From NCBI GenBank assembly GCA_019916065.1, contig CM034234.1:10631844-10695843 (forward strand): a stretch of 64,000 nt of DNA. Direction: 5' to 3'. Every line of letters begins with the position of its first letter. Position 1 is the stretch's first letter. Under the pieces are notes generated by a model, which was not told where the DNA came from, ran no database searches, and was given only the letters and a program-made list of their open reading frames with translations. The DNA comes from Vitellaria paradoxa. Lineage: Eukaryota > Streptophyta > Magnoliopsida > Ericales > Sapotaceae. This document shows positions 46,960-59,913 of this stretch, one piece after another. The translations under genes and the position numbers were made by a program.

Positions 46960-47990
46960 GTGCATGGGGCTGGGGCTAAATCATTTGATTTTATGCTGTG
47001 ATCATTGATTGGCCGAGATTGTCATGTTGATATTATTGACATGCCGAGGCATGTGTTATATATATAGACGTGATCCTTGATTTTGAGAAAAATGATAAAT
47101 TGAGATTTTGAAAATACCGAATGATCCCTAATCGATATAAATGACTAGAGTTTAGTCATTTAAAGTTGAGACGTTAATAATGAGATACGATTATAAGATA
47201 TTGTTAAGCAGGTACCTAACTAGAGTGTAATACGGTTTCCTAGTAGAAAGGCCAAAGAGGTAACACGATTCTTTGAGTCTTACACCGGTGAGGGTATAAC
47301 ATGGTTTCTCACTTAGTTTATATATATATATATATTGAGATATACATTTGCCATATGCATAAATAGTGTGTTTAGTGACCCCACATGCTTTGTTAAGCGT
47401 TATCCATTCCAGGATAAAATTAGGGGCAGATGGAGATTAGAGAATGTATTGGTTATTACTTTACTTCACATATGTATTGTCATATTATATGTTAATGGAT
47501 ATTGTTGTGAGTTATATTATATACTTGATTGTTGTTCACTCGTGCATAGTCCTACCTATTAGGTAGTAGTGCTCACACCATCCTTATTTTAGGTGATCCC
47601 ACGAGATTAGGGAGTAGCCACCCAGAGCTTACCTAAGACTAATGGATTGATTTAACATATATTTTGTTTCATCATTAGATTAATGTATTCTTATTTATGT
47701 GACACGGGATGTAGGTTCTAAACTTATTTCTATTTGAGCTTATATATTATTACATTATTATGGTTGTGTAAATCTTGGATTGTATTGCCGGGGTGTGACA
47801 TCAACTTTTATTATTGTGTATTATTTTTATTATTCTAGATAGGAATGAGGGATAATATTGGTGGCTTTGATTGTTATTATTAAATTATGATTTGACTTTG
47901 GAGCAAGTTTTATTTATTTTTAATTAGTTTTTATATTTTTATACCTTCGTCCCGGATAATTAAATTAAGAGCGTGACATTTTACACACTT
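46960..47990. mobile_element. Probable degraded Ty3/gypsy LTR-type sequence
   Basis: Less AT-rich than the surroundings. It contains GGCCGAGATTGTCATG / TGACATGCCGAGGCATG, TTGCCGGGGTGTGACATCAA (47787) and AAGAGCGTGACATTTTAC. GGGGTGTGACA words are typical of plant chromoviral LTR regions. I found neither LTR pairs nor coding domains, so this is tentative. Confidence 0.35.
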
Positions 47991-50155
47991 AAAAAATGTC
48001 TTGTGGTATGTCCCTCGATCACCTAGAATAAAAAATAGTAACATACCCTTAATTTAAACGCTGTAATTCTTCGTATATTTTTCACTATAATCCCTACAGT
48101 GTATTTTTTACAACAACCCCCTCAAATCCCTTTTTTATGCTCAATCATTTATTAAATTAATCGTCTAGTGGGAGAGAGAGTTACTTCCAACATTGAAAGA
48201 AAAAAAAATTATTTATGCACATGAATGGAATGGATTGGGAATAAAAGTTACAATAAAAAATGAAATGGAATGATTGTCCTCATTTCCTTGATTGATTGTC
48301 AAATTAACACTGTTATGCTAAATTACTATTCTCATACTCTTATTTGATTGCCAAATGAAGTAATATTGGGGCTGAATTAGTTATTTTTGTGTTATCATTA
48401 ATTTAAATAAAATAAAATAAAAGATTCTTCAAAATGAGGTAAGAATAAAAGTAAAGTTAAGCAACATTAAGGCGGTGGTGGTGATGATGAAAATGAGTGA
48501 GAACATGTTTGTAAATAGTAGTGGTGGAATGTATTATATTCCACGAGGAAATAAAAATATTTTTTTGTATTTTTTTTGAATGATTATTACATGGAAATTG
48601 ACATTCCATTTTTCATAAATGTATCAAACAGAGAAAATGAGGATTGAGATATAAAATAAATATTCTTTTTCTAATCAATTTTCGCGTAATATTTAACTAA
48701 TTATCGGTATCTAAGTACTCTATTCCAATACCGATGTAAGTGCTGGGGTGGTGCTATTTGTTTATTTGTTTTTTTCTTCTTTTATGGTTGAGAAATGTCC
48801 GTGGATTTGGTAAGTTTTCATATTTTAATTGTTTCTTTTTCTCCCTAGAATGATGCAACAAAAACTGCTTGTAATTGGCTTCTTATCCATGTTGTGCATT
48901 ATTAAATTAGATAAATAAAAATAACATTATCCTGAATTAATTAAGATTTACACACAATGCAATACTAGTCACTCACTTCCAAACCTTGAAAGAATTAAGT
49001 AATACAATTAGTGGGAGTCGGTATTGTGCTCTTGCTTTCCAATGGTTTTCCCATGAATTTGAGGTCGTTTGAAAGCTACATTATGATATATTAATGTAGT
49101 CTCACATTTAAGGATGTCAAAAATTAAATTTAAGAATTTCAAGTTAATTTACACATTGATCAGAGACATCATACGCATCAAACATTATCTATCATATATA
49201 ATATAATTGTCATCTTTTTTCATATTGGGTTATGTAGCTAGCGATGACTTCGATTGAAGAGCTTGCAAATTTAAAAGAAGTATAATACAACTTGAGCAAA
49301 TTAAATCTTTACTGAGGCACGAACCATGTAACCATTAGTGGCTGAAATAAAAAATGTAACGAACGAAGGAAAATTTATTAAAAAAAATATTTCTAATTAG
49401 AATTCATTCTATTATGCAGTAAGAAGAATAGTAATAGCAAATAAAAATGTATTAAAAAAAGACATAAATGAGTAAAGGGACTTTTGTTCCATACTACCAA
49501 AAGTAACGAGATATATAAAGTATGGGGCGAAAGGTACAGTTTTGTCAAAAATAATTTTACTTTTAACCTTGCAAAATAAAAAATAGTACAATTTTAGAAT
49601 GTAGCATAGGTCAAAAGAATTTTAGTGGGAGTAATGCTAAAAAATGTATAAGTATTTTTTTTTCAAAAAAAAAAAAAAGAGCGGAGGAATTACTCTTATG
49701 ATTATCTCTATCCTTGATAACCCACCACTACTATTGTCATAATTATTATATATAATAATAAAAATATCATCGTTGTTATATTATTATATATATAATTTTT
49801 TTTTTTGCCCCCAAACTGCCAAAATTGGAGGTTGCGAAGCTTTTTTTCTTCTTTTTTTCTTTTTCGAATTGTTACGTAAATTCGTGAACAAATCTTAAAC
49901 TATTATATAGGATAATTTTCTATGGTAATAATTAGATACATTGATGCAATAATGTTACCGAAAACACTTACTTTTCATAAGGTTATGATATATATATATA
50001 TATATATATTAATGCCAAGCGTACCAATTGGCTTTGATTGTTTGGAGGAAAGAGAAAAAAAAGAAAAACGAGAAAAAAAGAAGAAAGAGAGGGAAGATGA
50101 ATATGAAGCAGTAGAAAGATGCTACTTATGTCAGCTACGTTTCTTCTAGCTTATA
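47991..50155. other. AT-rich intergenic DNA, nothing recognised
   Basis: Runs of poly(A), (AT)n (49989-50009) and scattered TTGG-type MITE edges, but no gene, RNA or definable element. Confidence 0.55.
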
Positions 50156-50488
50156 CTAAGGCTTATTTGGTTTATTTTTTTATTTTTTATTTCCTGCTTT
50201 ATTTTTCATTTTTTGTTTTGAATTTATTTTTTATTTGTGATTTTTGAAAATAAAAAGATAGGGTCAAAACACAATTAGTTACTTTGTTTCAAAATTTATT
50301 TTCGAAAAAAAAATGAATTTATATATGAAATGAAAAATGATATAAAGTTATTTGAGAGTTTTTAACAAAAAATGAGAAAATCTCAAAACAAGGAAAATAG
50401 AGCATTCTCTGTTTCCTCATTTTGATTTTTAACACATAAAAAAAAAAAAAAACAGAAAATAGAAAATAAATTAAATGCCACCTAAACA
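50156..50488. mobile_element. MITE with long TIRs (family E, copy 2)
   Basis: The left end TAAGGCTTATTTGGTTTATT and the inverted right end TAGGTGGCATTTAATTTATT match each other and match the copy at 11728-12057. Both copies have ATCAAAA(C/T)GAGGAAA-type interior words in opposite orientation. Confidence 0.6.
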
Positions 50489-52580
50489 TTTGCATTTAAA
50501 AATATTTTACTAAAAATCTCCAAGGTGAATGGGGATTGATAAAATAATCATTGATTAATATTAATTTTCAACATTTATATTGCATCAAAGATAACATAAA
50601 AATTTATAATTGGTGATAAGACACCGATTCTCCTATTTCTCCTCTATGAGACAGATGCAGCTGCTTTTAATTTTATGCAACAATTAGTCAGACCATCAAT
50701 TGTTTTAATATATATATATATATATATCTATATCTATATAATAAAATAAAACAATTTTTAAAATATTTTTCTATAAATTAAGATAAAAAGTTAGAAGTAT
50801 TTTTTCTTTATTTAATGATTAAGATTTTTTTTATATTTTAATTTCCCGCTCAATTCTTATTTAGTAAACCACACTTCTATTATTTTACAAAACAGTTTGG
50901 TATTTTAAATTTCATCTTATTTAAGGTAAAGATCATATGCAAATATAAAACTGTCCATTTAAATTCTGACCAGTTATGATTTTTAAAAGTTGAACATTTC
51001 AAATTAAAATAACTATAATTTGTATTTCTTTAATGGTACTTATCAAAAAGTAATTGGAGAGAGAGATTAAAATACATTTAGTAACTGGTAGAACCTAAAA
51101 TTTTAAAAAAAATTTAAGCTCATGATTATCATAATTTTTTTGGTTGGAATTTTTTTATTCAAAGTTTTAATTATATAACAAACTTAATATTAATATTGTT
51201 TAGAGTGTCGTAGGCATGAATTATTGTTAGTGTGTGGTATATATATATAGATATATATGTAGCTCCTATCTCCCAACCTTATTGTGGCAGACTTACCAAA
51301 AAAAAAAAAAAAAAAACTTATTATGTGTCTATATATATATATTGCTTCGTTTCCAACTTTATAAAATTTCTAGAAATTTCTACAAATATTTAAAATTTAA
51401 GGAGTTTAAAATGAACAAAAAAATGAGATAAAGTGAGATAATAAATAATTATATTCATATTTGTGTAGTGAGATAAAAAAGTGAATAACTTTTAGAAGTT
51501 TTTAGTGTTTGCAAAGATTTTCAATGATTTTTAATAAATTAAATGGTATCTTAAATTTTCTACTTACTTCACAAATTATGAAATTACAATTTTTATAAAT
51601 TTATACGGATTCATATAACTCCAAACATCCCTGATAACCGAGGCCCTATGTGCCAACCTAAAAGAACCTTATTGTTTTATTTTTATCTGGGACAAAATTG
51701 TCGTCAACCACTTCAATTTTATCCAAGTGGGTTTGGGGGTCAATTTGGGCCTTGAGACTTCAAGGAAGGCTTGTATTTGTTTGGGTAATTAAACTGGCTG
51801 ATCCCATGTTAACCTTTTATTGCGTGCGAACTTAGATTAAAGACATTGAATGAAATCAACGGTGACCGACATGTTAATTGCTTGTCAGTTTGGTGTATCG
51901 TCACAAGTCGTAGCATCTATAGTTGGAAAGGATGGTCCTACCGGGATCATAGTCAGACTAAGGGGTTGATTTTTGTTTGAATTGAAAACCTTAGACAGTT
52001 AGTGAAAACAATACCATAGCAACCAACCTAAATTCGACGTTAATAGAGGCGGGAGTATTCATAATAAATATTATATATATGGATATAAACACACCAATAA
52101 AATAAATTAATATAAAAAATATACTTATTTGTTTCATGATCGTATTTCTTGAAAATAAATATTTTCATGCGATTTAATTTTGATATACTTGTATAGGGTG
52201 ATTGGTAATCTTTCTCTTTATATCCTAATATATATTATAGTGTCTTTATGAAGAATTGTATTCGTTCGTAAAAGATGAGACTTAGTTTCTATTTATATTG
52301 TAAAAACTCTAAACCAAAATAAATTATTCCATCAAAGATTCCATTAGTTCAATTGCTCTCTCTAATTAATTGTTGCCAAATTAATTGATTAAGTGTACAC
52401 TAATTTAAAAATAATAAGATCACTAATGTGTAGGTCCTTGACAAATTGGCCTCGTCATAAATTTGGGTTTAATATGATTTATTTAATAAATATAAAAAAT
52501 TAATTAATATATACTCATTAAGAATATTCTAACATCTAGTTTGAGCGCTGAGACTGGGAAGATCTTATAATAGTAAATAT
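50489..52580. other. AT-rich intergenic DNA with one family-A repeat
   Basis: No gene. Includes (AT)n tracts near 50708 and 51238, poly(A) at 51297-51316 and the repeat at 51410-51560. About 51640-52030 is less AT-rich but shows no frame. Confidence 0.5.
51410..51560 (+). mobile_element. Family-A MITE-like repeat
   Basis: GAGATAAAGTGAGATAATAA, then TTTGTGTAGTGAGATAAAAA, then AGTGAATAACTTTTAGAAGT in the family order. Confidence 0.5.
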
Positions 52581-52584
52581 TAGC

Positions 52585-52735
52585 TTCGTTTGTATTACAA
52601 AAAAAATTTCAAAACTGGTGAAAAGTACTGAACAATTCTAAAATTATTCACTTTTTATTTACTGTACGAATTGTCAAATTCACAATTATCTCACTTTATC
52701 TCATGTTTCTCATTTGTATCACTCTAACTGCTATG
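52585..52735 (-). mobile_element. Family-A MITE-like repeat, inverted
   Basis: On the minus strand: GTGATACAAATGAGAAACAT, then GAGATAAAGTGAGATAATTG, then TGAATTTGACAATTCGTACA, then AGTAAATAAAAAGTGAATAA, matching plus-strand copies such as 52957-53095. Confidence 0.6.
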
Positions 52736-52956
52736 GAAAGAAAATAAATCTGAATGAGTCATTACTCATACTTCATAAATTAATCTTTTGAGTTAAAAAC
52801 TTAAAACCCTACCCATAATACACTGAGTTGGACTCCAAATAAATCCGAATGGGTATGTTAGCATTTGGATCTCCATCATCGATCCCATCACCCTGTCTTG
52901 TTTTCTAGGATGAGGGTAAAAGTTAGTCAACTACTAAAGTTAATACTATTAAGGGT

Positions 52957-53095
52957 GTTTGTAATGATAAAAAATAAGATAAAATGAGATAAGTTGTAAA
53001 TTCGTAATTCGTGTAATAAGATAAAAAGTGAATAAATTTTAGAGATTTTTAAAAATTTTCATAGTTTTTTTTTATTTTTTAGCACACCAACGGTG
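52957..53095 (+). mobile_element. Family-A MITE-like repeat
   Basis: GGGTGTTTGTAATGATAAAA, then GATAAGTTGTAAATTCGTAA, then GTGTAATAAGATAAAAAGTG, then AATAAATTTTAGAGATTTTT, ending in GCACACCAACGGTGCC. It is the clearest copy in the window. Confidence 0.65.
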
Positions 53096-53142
53096 CCTAA
53101 GTAAAATTTCATTTAATGAGGCATTGTTGTTGTCATAGGAAT

Positions 53143-53414
53143 AGTTCAAGAGGGCTGCAGTGAAAAATTCACTATAAGAGCTGCAGTGGAAATGCAGGTT
53201 TGAGATTTCTTTACACTTAATCCAATGATTTCAATTTATTTTAATTAAATTTATTTTCAAAATAAAAATAAAAATTTTAAAAATTTGATTGGAGTACAAT
53301 TAATGCGAATAGTCAAAGATCATGTATCATTAAAGGTGTAAAAGGAATTTGTAAGCCGTCGTTTCACCACTGCAGTACCTGCAGGTGGATTTTTCACTGC
53401 AACTCCCTTGAACT
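53143..53414. mobile_element. Family-B MITE-like repeat, copy 2
   Basis: The left end AGTTCAAGAGGGCTGCAGTG continues AAAAATTCAC and is mirrored by the inverted right end AGTTCAAGGGAGTTGCAGTG then AAAAATCCAC, a TIR of ~30-50 bp. Length is ~272 bp with no ORF. The target duplication is uncertain. Confidence 0.7.
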
Positions 53415-54882
53415 CCCTAGAAATGCCACTCTGCAAATATATAGCAATATTAATTTGATACAAAATTTATGTATTTTTAATGAGTGCACTAATTTATTAT
53501 ATATTAACAATGTTAAAATCAGTAATATGATTTATGTAACTAATTAATTGTAATTTAGAGGTCAAATCAAATAATTTATTATCCTAAGTACATAATGTTA
53601 TACTACTAAAAAAAAAGTTTGAAAGAGGAAATTAATTCAGAAAGATAGTGAATCTTTTATTTCTTGATTGTTTCACAAACTCCTTAAAAATATGTAAACA
53701 AAACTTGCAACCCTAAGTTTTATATATACTAGGTCTAAGCGCACAGGTATTTGTAAATATTATATAATAATTACTTTTTTTTATTTAAGCTTTTATAATT
53801 CATTTCTATAAACAGAAAAAATTATTTATAGATAATTTTAATTTTATTTGTATTTAATTTAACTAAAATAAAAGTATCACGAGTTCAAATATTGTCATTC
53901 CTGCATATTACTTCTCTGTTGAGTAGTAACGACATGATCGATTGACAGGAATTAATTATATTAATAGTCACAAACAAAATCTAATTATCGTGAATCCTAG
54001 GTGATTTCCAACATAATATATCTTGATATAATAAGAATTATTTTGGATGAGTAACAATAAAATAATTGGCAAATGGTAACACAATAAAAGTCTAACAACA
54101 ATGTATGACCAAAAAAAATAAATAAATAAAGTAAATTTAACAAGTATAATATTTAAATACCATGATAACATGCATTTTTTTATTCTTATAGAACTATTTT
54201 CTAAATTTTTAGGAAAATATATAAGAAAAAAAACTTATTGTATTAGTTACAATATTGAATCTGTAACAATAAAAAAAAATTGTATACAGGACAACAGTAA
54301 ATAATGAAATAAAATAAAAATAAGACTAAATCTAAATACTGCAGTAATTTGAGAAACAGCTAAGAGAAATATCAATAATTAAAAGGAATTACAGAATAAA
54401 AGAGATGAAAACAAAATGGAACAAGTACATGAAAATAATTACATAATAGAAAAAAAACGTAAAAGAAAAAGAAATAAATAATGTTTTACGAATAATGGTT
54501 AGAATTATCTTCATATGTATTTCGAAAAATTAACAGTACTATTATAACAGCCACCAATTAACTTGGATGTTGGATGCTTCTCGTTCACATTCATTTACCA
54601 TGTATATATATAGGACTAATAGGAGTCCTAGAATAGGACTATATAAAACAGGTCCGGTGCACGCCCAGCAGTATTTATCTTCATACACTGATATAGACTG
54701 AGTTAGACCACTACTCTATATGCTAACCCTAGTTGATAAGCTCTTTCTTTCGTGGAGTTCTATGTTTTTCTTCTACACACACATATATATATGCTTTCAA
54801 GAATTAAATAATTACTTTGTAAGGATGGACAATTGAATATACACTAACTTAAGATAGTGGTACACCGTGGAATGAAATTTAC

Positions 54883-54914
<32 letters not shown>

Positions 54915-56364
54915 GCGTGTGTGTGATTGAGAAAAAAAATTATATAATCATAATGGTGACAATGATTTGGGGCGGCAAATATTGTAAAAGTGGGATTTCA
55001 TGCACCACGAGTGTGCTACTTTAATTTCTTCTAAAAGTTCAAGAAACGACTTCTCCGTTGCTGAGGGTTCTTTCTTTCTCTCTCTCTTTCTCTGTGTTTT
55101 TTTTTTTTTGATAAAGGAATGAATGGTGGTATATGATCAAAATATTGGCTGACACAACCGCAATGGGACAACGATTTTGGGTGACTGATCGATTCAATTA
55201 ATGAGTGAATGTGGTCATAGGCGACATCATACATGAAAGAATATGTATGTTGTATATATTAATGTATCTGTAGCTTTCAATTGCTTTTTCTTTGTGAATA
55301 TTATTATTATTTTCTTCCCACTGTCATCTTTGCGTATCTTCTACGTGGCACTGCCGCCTTCCTCTTGGAATTTAGTGCAACTTCCACTACTTTACGCGGG
55401 CTTTTATTCATTCACAACATGTATGTTAACCATTTTTTTAGGAGAATGAATTAGAGAAAAATTAATTAACAGGAGTACTTTATTAACTATTGTTGAGAAT
55501 TACTATATCTTTCATACGTGTATATATATAATATATATATAAAGTTTTTCACCATAATCCTAACATAAAATTAGATTATGAGACAGGATATATTTATAGA
55601 TAGCATATATGACATGTTTAGAGTTCAAAAAATTAAAAATTTTTTTTGAAAGTGTTTTAATTTTCTCCAATCAAATTTTATCCTATATCACTTTTATGTT
55701 AATTGTTATTTTTTTTAAATTTTTTCAAAACTCCAAACGCTATATAATATATAAACAGAATTAAAGGTTAGTATGGGGCTCAAGAAGGCTAAGTTTTTTT
55801 TGGGAAAAAATTAATTTTTTAGTAATTAATTTTTAATTTTTTGTTAAGTTTGATATTTTTGTTTTTATGATTTAAAAAAAAATTTAAAATGTAAAAAGGA
55901 TAAATTAAATAATTTTAAAAAAAATTAAAAATTGAGCTAGAAGTCGAGACTTCCCAAACTGAGCCTCAAATTCATGCAATCAAGAAGAATTGAAAATCTT
56001 GTGGCCCAGCCTCATTCTAACGTCAAGCACGTGGAAAATGACGGTTTCCACAAATAGGGAGCTTGTTAACACAAACTTGCACAGTTACCCCAACTTGAAT
56101 TAACAAGAAAGGTATAAGCAATAGTCCTTCGAGATGACTCAATATATAGTATATTATATGCATACATTATAGTAATGGTTTGAGGATTTAAATTTGGGGA
56201 GGCAAGAGGTTAAAAAAATTATAGACAAGAAACGTTATTAATTAGGTTATTGAAAGCAACTCTTAAGAGATATTTGGAAAAAAAAGATTTAATATTTAAG
56301 GTCATGCATAAGGACAAGATATTCTCCCACAATTGTAGAAAGTTAACCTATAATTTCTGGATCC
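53415..56364. other. AT-rich intergenic DNA
   Basis: No gene is supported. Includes an (AT)n tract at 54881-54903 and a small TIR element at 55772-55978. The 54950-55440 stretch is a little less AT-rich with a CT-rich tract (55068-55092), but has no conserved frame. Confidence 0.5.
55772..55978. mobile_element. Small MITE-like element
   Basis: GGGGCTCAAGAAGGCTAAGT at the left is mirrored by the inverted right end TGAGGCTCAGTTTGGGAAGT around ~200 bp of A/T-rich sequence. Confidence 0.55.
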
Positions 56365-56804
56365 TGTTCGGCAGCAAAAGTTCATCGTCGGAATCGATCA
56401 CTATGCCAATCAGAGATTCGCCTGTCGACCTGCCGAAGCACAAGAGAAGAAAAGTTTACGGCGGGAGTGGAGGTCCTTGAATGAAAACTCTTCGATACTG
56501 TAAGTCAATAGGTGCTTTTTGTGAGTTTAAGGAGGAAATGTAAGAGTACTCAATTGGCAGTAGTTAGCTTGCCTAGATTATAGAGTCAAGTGTTGTATTT
56601 GTAACATAGTAAAAGTAAATAAAATAATATCTAAAAATTTAGTTGTAATGAATTCTTCTGATGTTTTTCCCTACTTTTTTTAAATGTCTTTCACTTCTCA
56701 TTAAATGTCCTTACTCTTATTAAATTGCGCGTGGGGCGATTGAACGCGGCCGTATAGCTGAAATATAGCTTTAGAAACTGTCTACATTGTCACATCTGTC
56801 TACC
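56365..56804 (-). repeat. 3' LTR of the gypsy element
   Basis: Shares with the right repeat TGTTCGGCAGCAAAA / GGTTCGGTAGTAAAA, GTCGACCTGCCGAA, GTCAAGTGTTGTATTT, AGTAAAAGTAAATAAAATAA and GGGCGATTGAACGCGG. The termini are approximate. Confidence 0.85.
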
Positions 56805-57067
56805 TTTAGATTCATGTTCAACTTATCAGTCATAATTTTGGGAGAAATACCTAACATTTCTTGTGGAGTCTAGGCGAAAGTGCTAATGTTTTTCAACAGC
56901 ATCTCGGTTAGCTCCAATTTTTTCTCAACACTCAAGTTGGACCCGATAAAAAAGAATCCATCATCCTCGGCGGTGCCAATTTAGAATTTCTCCAAACTCT
57001 CGGCAGTTTTCTTCTTTGGATCCCCGCCGACATCTACGATCTTTGGTATATCTTCCAGGCAACTCTG

Positions 57068-57530
57068 TCAATTGGACTTGTTTGGGAAGCGGTTTGACTT
57101 AAGGACTGCAGTGAAATATTGTGCGATGATGTCCTGATCCCTCCTGACCTCAATCATCCTCTTTCCCATAAAGAAATTCAGCATCTGGTAATAGGTTAAG
57201 GGGACGGCCTTTAGAGTGTAGATCCACGATCTCCTACTATAGCATTGTAGGAAGATGGAGAGTCCATAACTATGAATTCTACTTCCTGTTCCACTAGACT
57301 TATGCGGACCGGGATGATAACCCTGCCCAAAGGCCAAATAGGTGTAGAGTTAAATCCTATGAGTGGACATTCTATCGATTCCAAGTCTTCTTCAGTTAGG
57401 CCAAAGTTTCTTGAATAAGCCAAGAAACTTGACCTCTGTCGAACTCCCAGCATCTACCAGGACCCTTCTCACCTCCTATTCTAACATCTTTAAGGTGATC
57501 ATGAGGGCGTCATTATGTGGTATTCGAACC
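57068..57530 (-). pseudogene. Retrotransposon aspartic protease remnant
   Basis: Minus-strand frames read HNDALMITLKMLE, then VRRVLVDAGSSTEV (active-site DAGSS in place of D-T/S-G), FGLTEEDLESIECPLIGFNS then TPIWPLGRVIIPVRI, EFIVMDSPSSYNAIVG, and LKAVPLTYYQMLNF. This is the standard order of a gypsy retropepsin. Several shifts break it. Its release of gag and pol products is known for the family; this copy cannot act. Confidence 0.8.
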
Positions 57531-57979
57531 CCAGAGTACTCGTCCTTGTGAAATGTTATTTCTTGAGCACTTTCTTTCCTTGGGCGTTTACTTGATTGGC
57601 CAGTAACTCCGAGAACTTCCCTATTCGACACGCCTGCGGGTAGGTAATGAAGCTCTAGGGGCGCTATTCCATATGAATCACATGGATGACAGCAGGCCTA
57701 TTTACTTCTCTTCGAGCCCTTGCTCTTGGAGGGGGCTCAATGCCCTCCAAGTAATCTTGCTTAGCATTATCTTCTCTTCTTCCCATTGGTTCCTTTTGTT
57801 GAACCTGGGAAGTGCTTTCAGCATTTCCGCCTCTGGATTCGTCGATGTATCCCTTCAAGTGACCCTACCTCACCAAGTCTTCTAAATGCTATTGTAAGGA
57901 ACGGCAGAACCCTGTTCGATGCCCTTTATCTTGATGATAGGCGCAATAGTCCTTATAGCTCTCTTTGCCCAGAAAATCA

Positions 57980-58995
57980 GGAAACTTCTTTAACCACCTA
58001 AAATATGGCTTGTCTCGGATCTAAGGGAGGAGCCTGAAGATAGGTTCCTTAAACACCGTGTTAATAGCCTCAAAACAGACTTCCCCCCACCAATATATTC
58101 AGGCCTCTTCCCTTTACCCTTATCCCTTTTAGGGGTTTGAGATTTTCTTTTCTTTTGCTCGATCGGTCTCGGTTCATCTTCAACCTTAGCATACTTTTCA
58201 ATCCTGCACATGAGGCCAAACATGTTGGCTGCAGGCTTCTTTGTCAGGGACAGCTACCACTTGTCCTCCTTTCGCAACCCCAATTTGAATGAGGTCACTG
58301 CCAACTACTCCGAACATCCTTTGACCTCATTGTAAAGCTTCATATATCTACGAAAATAGTCCCTCAAACTTTCGTCAGCCTTCTGTTTCATCGTAAGAAG
58401 TACGTTAGCAGTTTTCGATTGTTTGGCATTAGACAAAATCGTGTGACAAATTCCTCAATGAGCTACTACTAACTCCGATGCTTCCTGGCAGTAATTTATG
58501 AAACCTATTGAAGGGCTGTATCCCCTAAACTAAAGGAAAACACCCTGCACATAAGGTTGTCATTCCAATTCCAAAGCATCATTACCTGCATATAGTGACG
58601 TAATGCGCCAGAAGATTCGACTTCCTGTCATAAAGGTTAAGTGGTGGGGTCTAGAACTTCTTCGAGTGTTTTGCTTCACAAATTTCTTTAACGAATGGGG
58701 AAGCCGGAATTCGTCCCAAGGGCCCTTTGACCATTATATGCGTGCTTTGATCAGGGCTTCCCATTCGTTGTAATAGTCCTTCTGCACCACCTTAGTCTTC
58801 TAGTGCCCTCCGGATTCTTTGGGAGTTTTTTCTTCATTGGAGGAGGCCGCGCTTTTATCTTGACGTTCTTTTTGGCTAGATATGTCGTTTTCGGTGGGAC
58901 TTGGGGGGGTCTTTCTTTTTGCAAATGTAGTATCTCCGAGCGCTGAGCTTGCATAGGGCAGTTCCCCAAGGATTTGGAAATAGGAACCTCCATTT
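57980..58995 (-). pseudogene. Retrotransposon gag remnant
   Basis: Structural capsid-like protein of a Ty3/gypsy element. Minus-strand frames in order give SLYAGNDALELE, VLLTMKQKADESLRDYFRRY then MKLYNEVKGCSE, LAVTSFKLGLRKED, LSLTKKPAANMFGLMCRIEK then YAKVEDEP, and a basic KKRKSQTPKRDKGKGKRP tail. This matches the plant retrotransposon gag domain, including its LRDYxRRxxxLYN core. Stops and frame changes interrupt it several times. Confidence 0.8.
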
Positions 58996-59474
58996 GGAGG
59001 AGAGAACCCCATGCCTGGAATGGGACTGCACCTCATTAGTTCTTCCTGCCTTCGTCCTCTACATTCTCCAAATCATCAGTACACGGTGTCATGACTTCCA
59101 TCTAATTCAGATTCCAATCTTCAGGATTGCACCCATTAAATGCTATTGACTTTCCCTTCACTTTACCCAGCTCCAGGAGGATCTCCTCAAGTTCAGTTTA
59201 CTTTCACTGGCTCTCGCTAGCAATTCCTCTATCGTCTCACCACCTTAGGGTCTTCTATCCTTGTCCTCCTTAGGGGATCCATCCCCAGAGTCCTAGATAA
59301 CCAACAGGACTCCTTATAGTTTTTACTGGAGTAGGTGTCCTCCCCCGTGTGTGAAAAAAAGGGGGGGTTGTATTCCTGCTAGAAAGTCATTATCAACGAA
59401 TTTGAAATGAATCAAAGAATTGTCAGGATAGAGATATGTGGTTGGCAAAGAAAAGCCCAACGGTGGGCGCCGAA

Positions 59475-59913
59475 GGTTCGGTAGTAAAAATTCACTGCTG
59501 GAACCACTTACTACTGCCAATCGGAGATCCACCCGTCGACCTGCCGAACACAAGGGAAAAAAAAGTTACGGCTGGAGTAGAGGTTCCTGATCGAAAAACC
59601 TTCCAATGCTTAAGTCAGTAGGTGTCTTTTGTGAGTTTAAGGAAGAAATGTAAAGAGTACTCAGTTAGCAGTAGTTAGCATGCCTAGATTATGGAGTCAA
59701 GTGTTGTATTTATAGCATAGTAAAAGTAAATAAAATAATACCTGAAAATTCAATTGTAATGATATCTTCTTTTGTTTTTCCCTCACTCTTCTTTAAATGT
59801 TTTTCACTTTTCATTTAATGCCTTACTCTTATTAAATGCACGTGGGCGATTGAACGCGGTCGTATAGCCGAAATACAATTCTAGAACTGTCGACTTGTCA
59901 CATTTGTCTGCCA
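59475..59913 (-). repeat. 5' LTR of the gypsy element
   Basis: Direct copy of the left repeat with scattered substitutions and small indels. The likely TG...CA end is at 59913. Confidence 0.85.

Larger units (their letters stand above)
56365..59913 (-). mobile_element. Defective Ty3/gypsy LTR retrotransposon encoding only gag and protease
   Basis: Two direct ~440-bp repeats (56365-56804 and 59475-59913) flank 2.67 kb. Coding direction is minus, so the right repeat is the 5' LTR. Just inside it on the minus strand is TTCGGCGCCCACCGTTGGGC, the primer-site/leader junction of plant Tat-type elements. Gag and aspartic protease remnants follow in order. No reverse transcriptase, RNase H or integrase is seen before the 3' LTR, and there is no space for them. 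Many stops and shifts mark it as inactive; the LTRs have diverged visibly, suggesting an old insertion. No 5-bp target duplication was found. Confidence 0.85.

Noticed and set aside
55031..55449. ORFs near 55031-55234 (minus) and 55243-55449 (plus)
   Set aside because: Under 70 codons, with a simple-repeat ERERER or poly-K tail; no domain or conserved neighbour.
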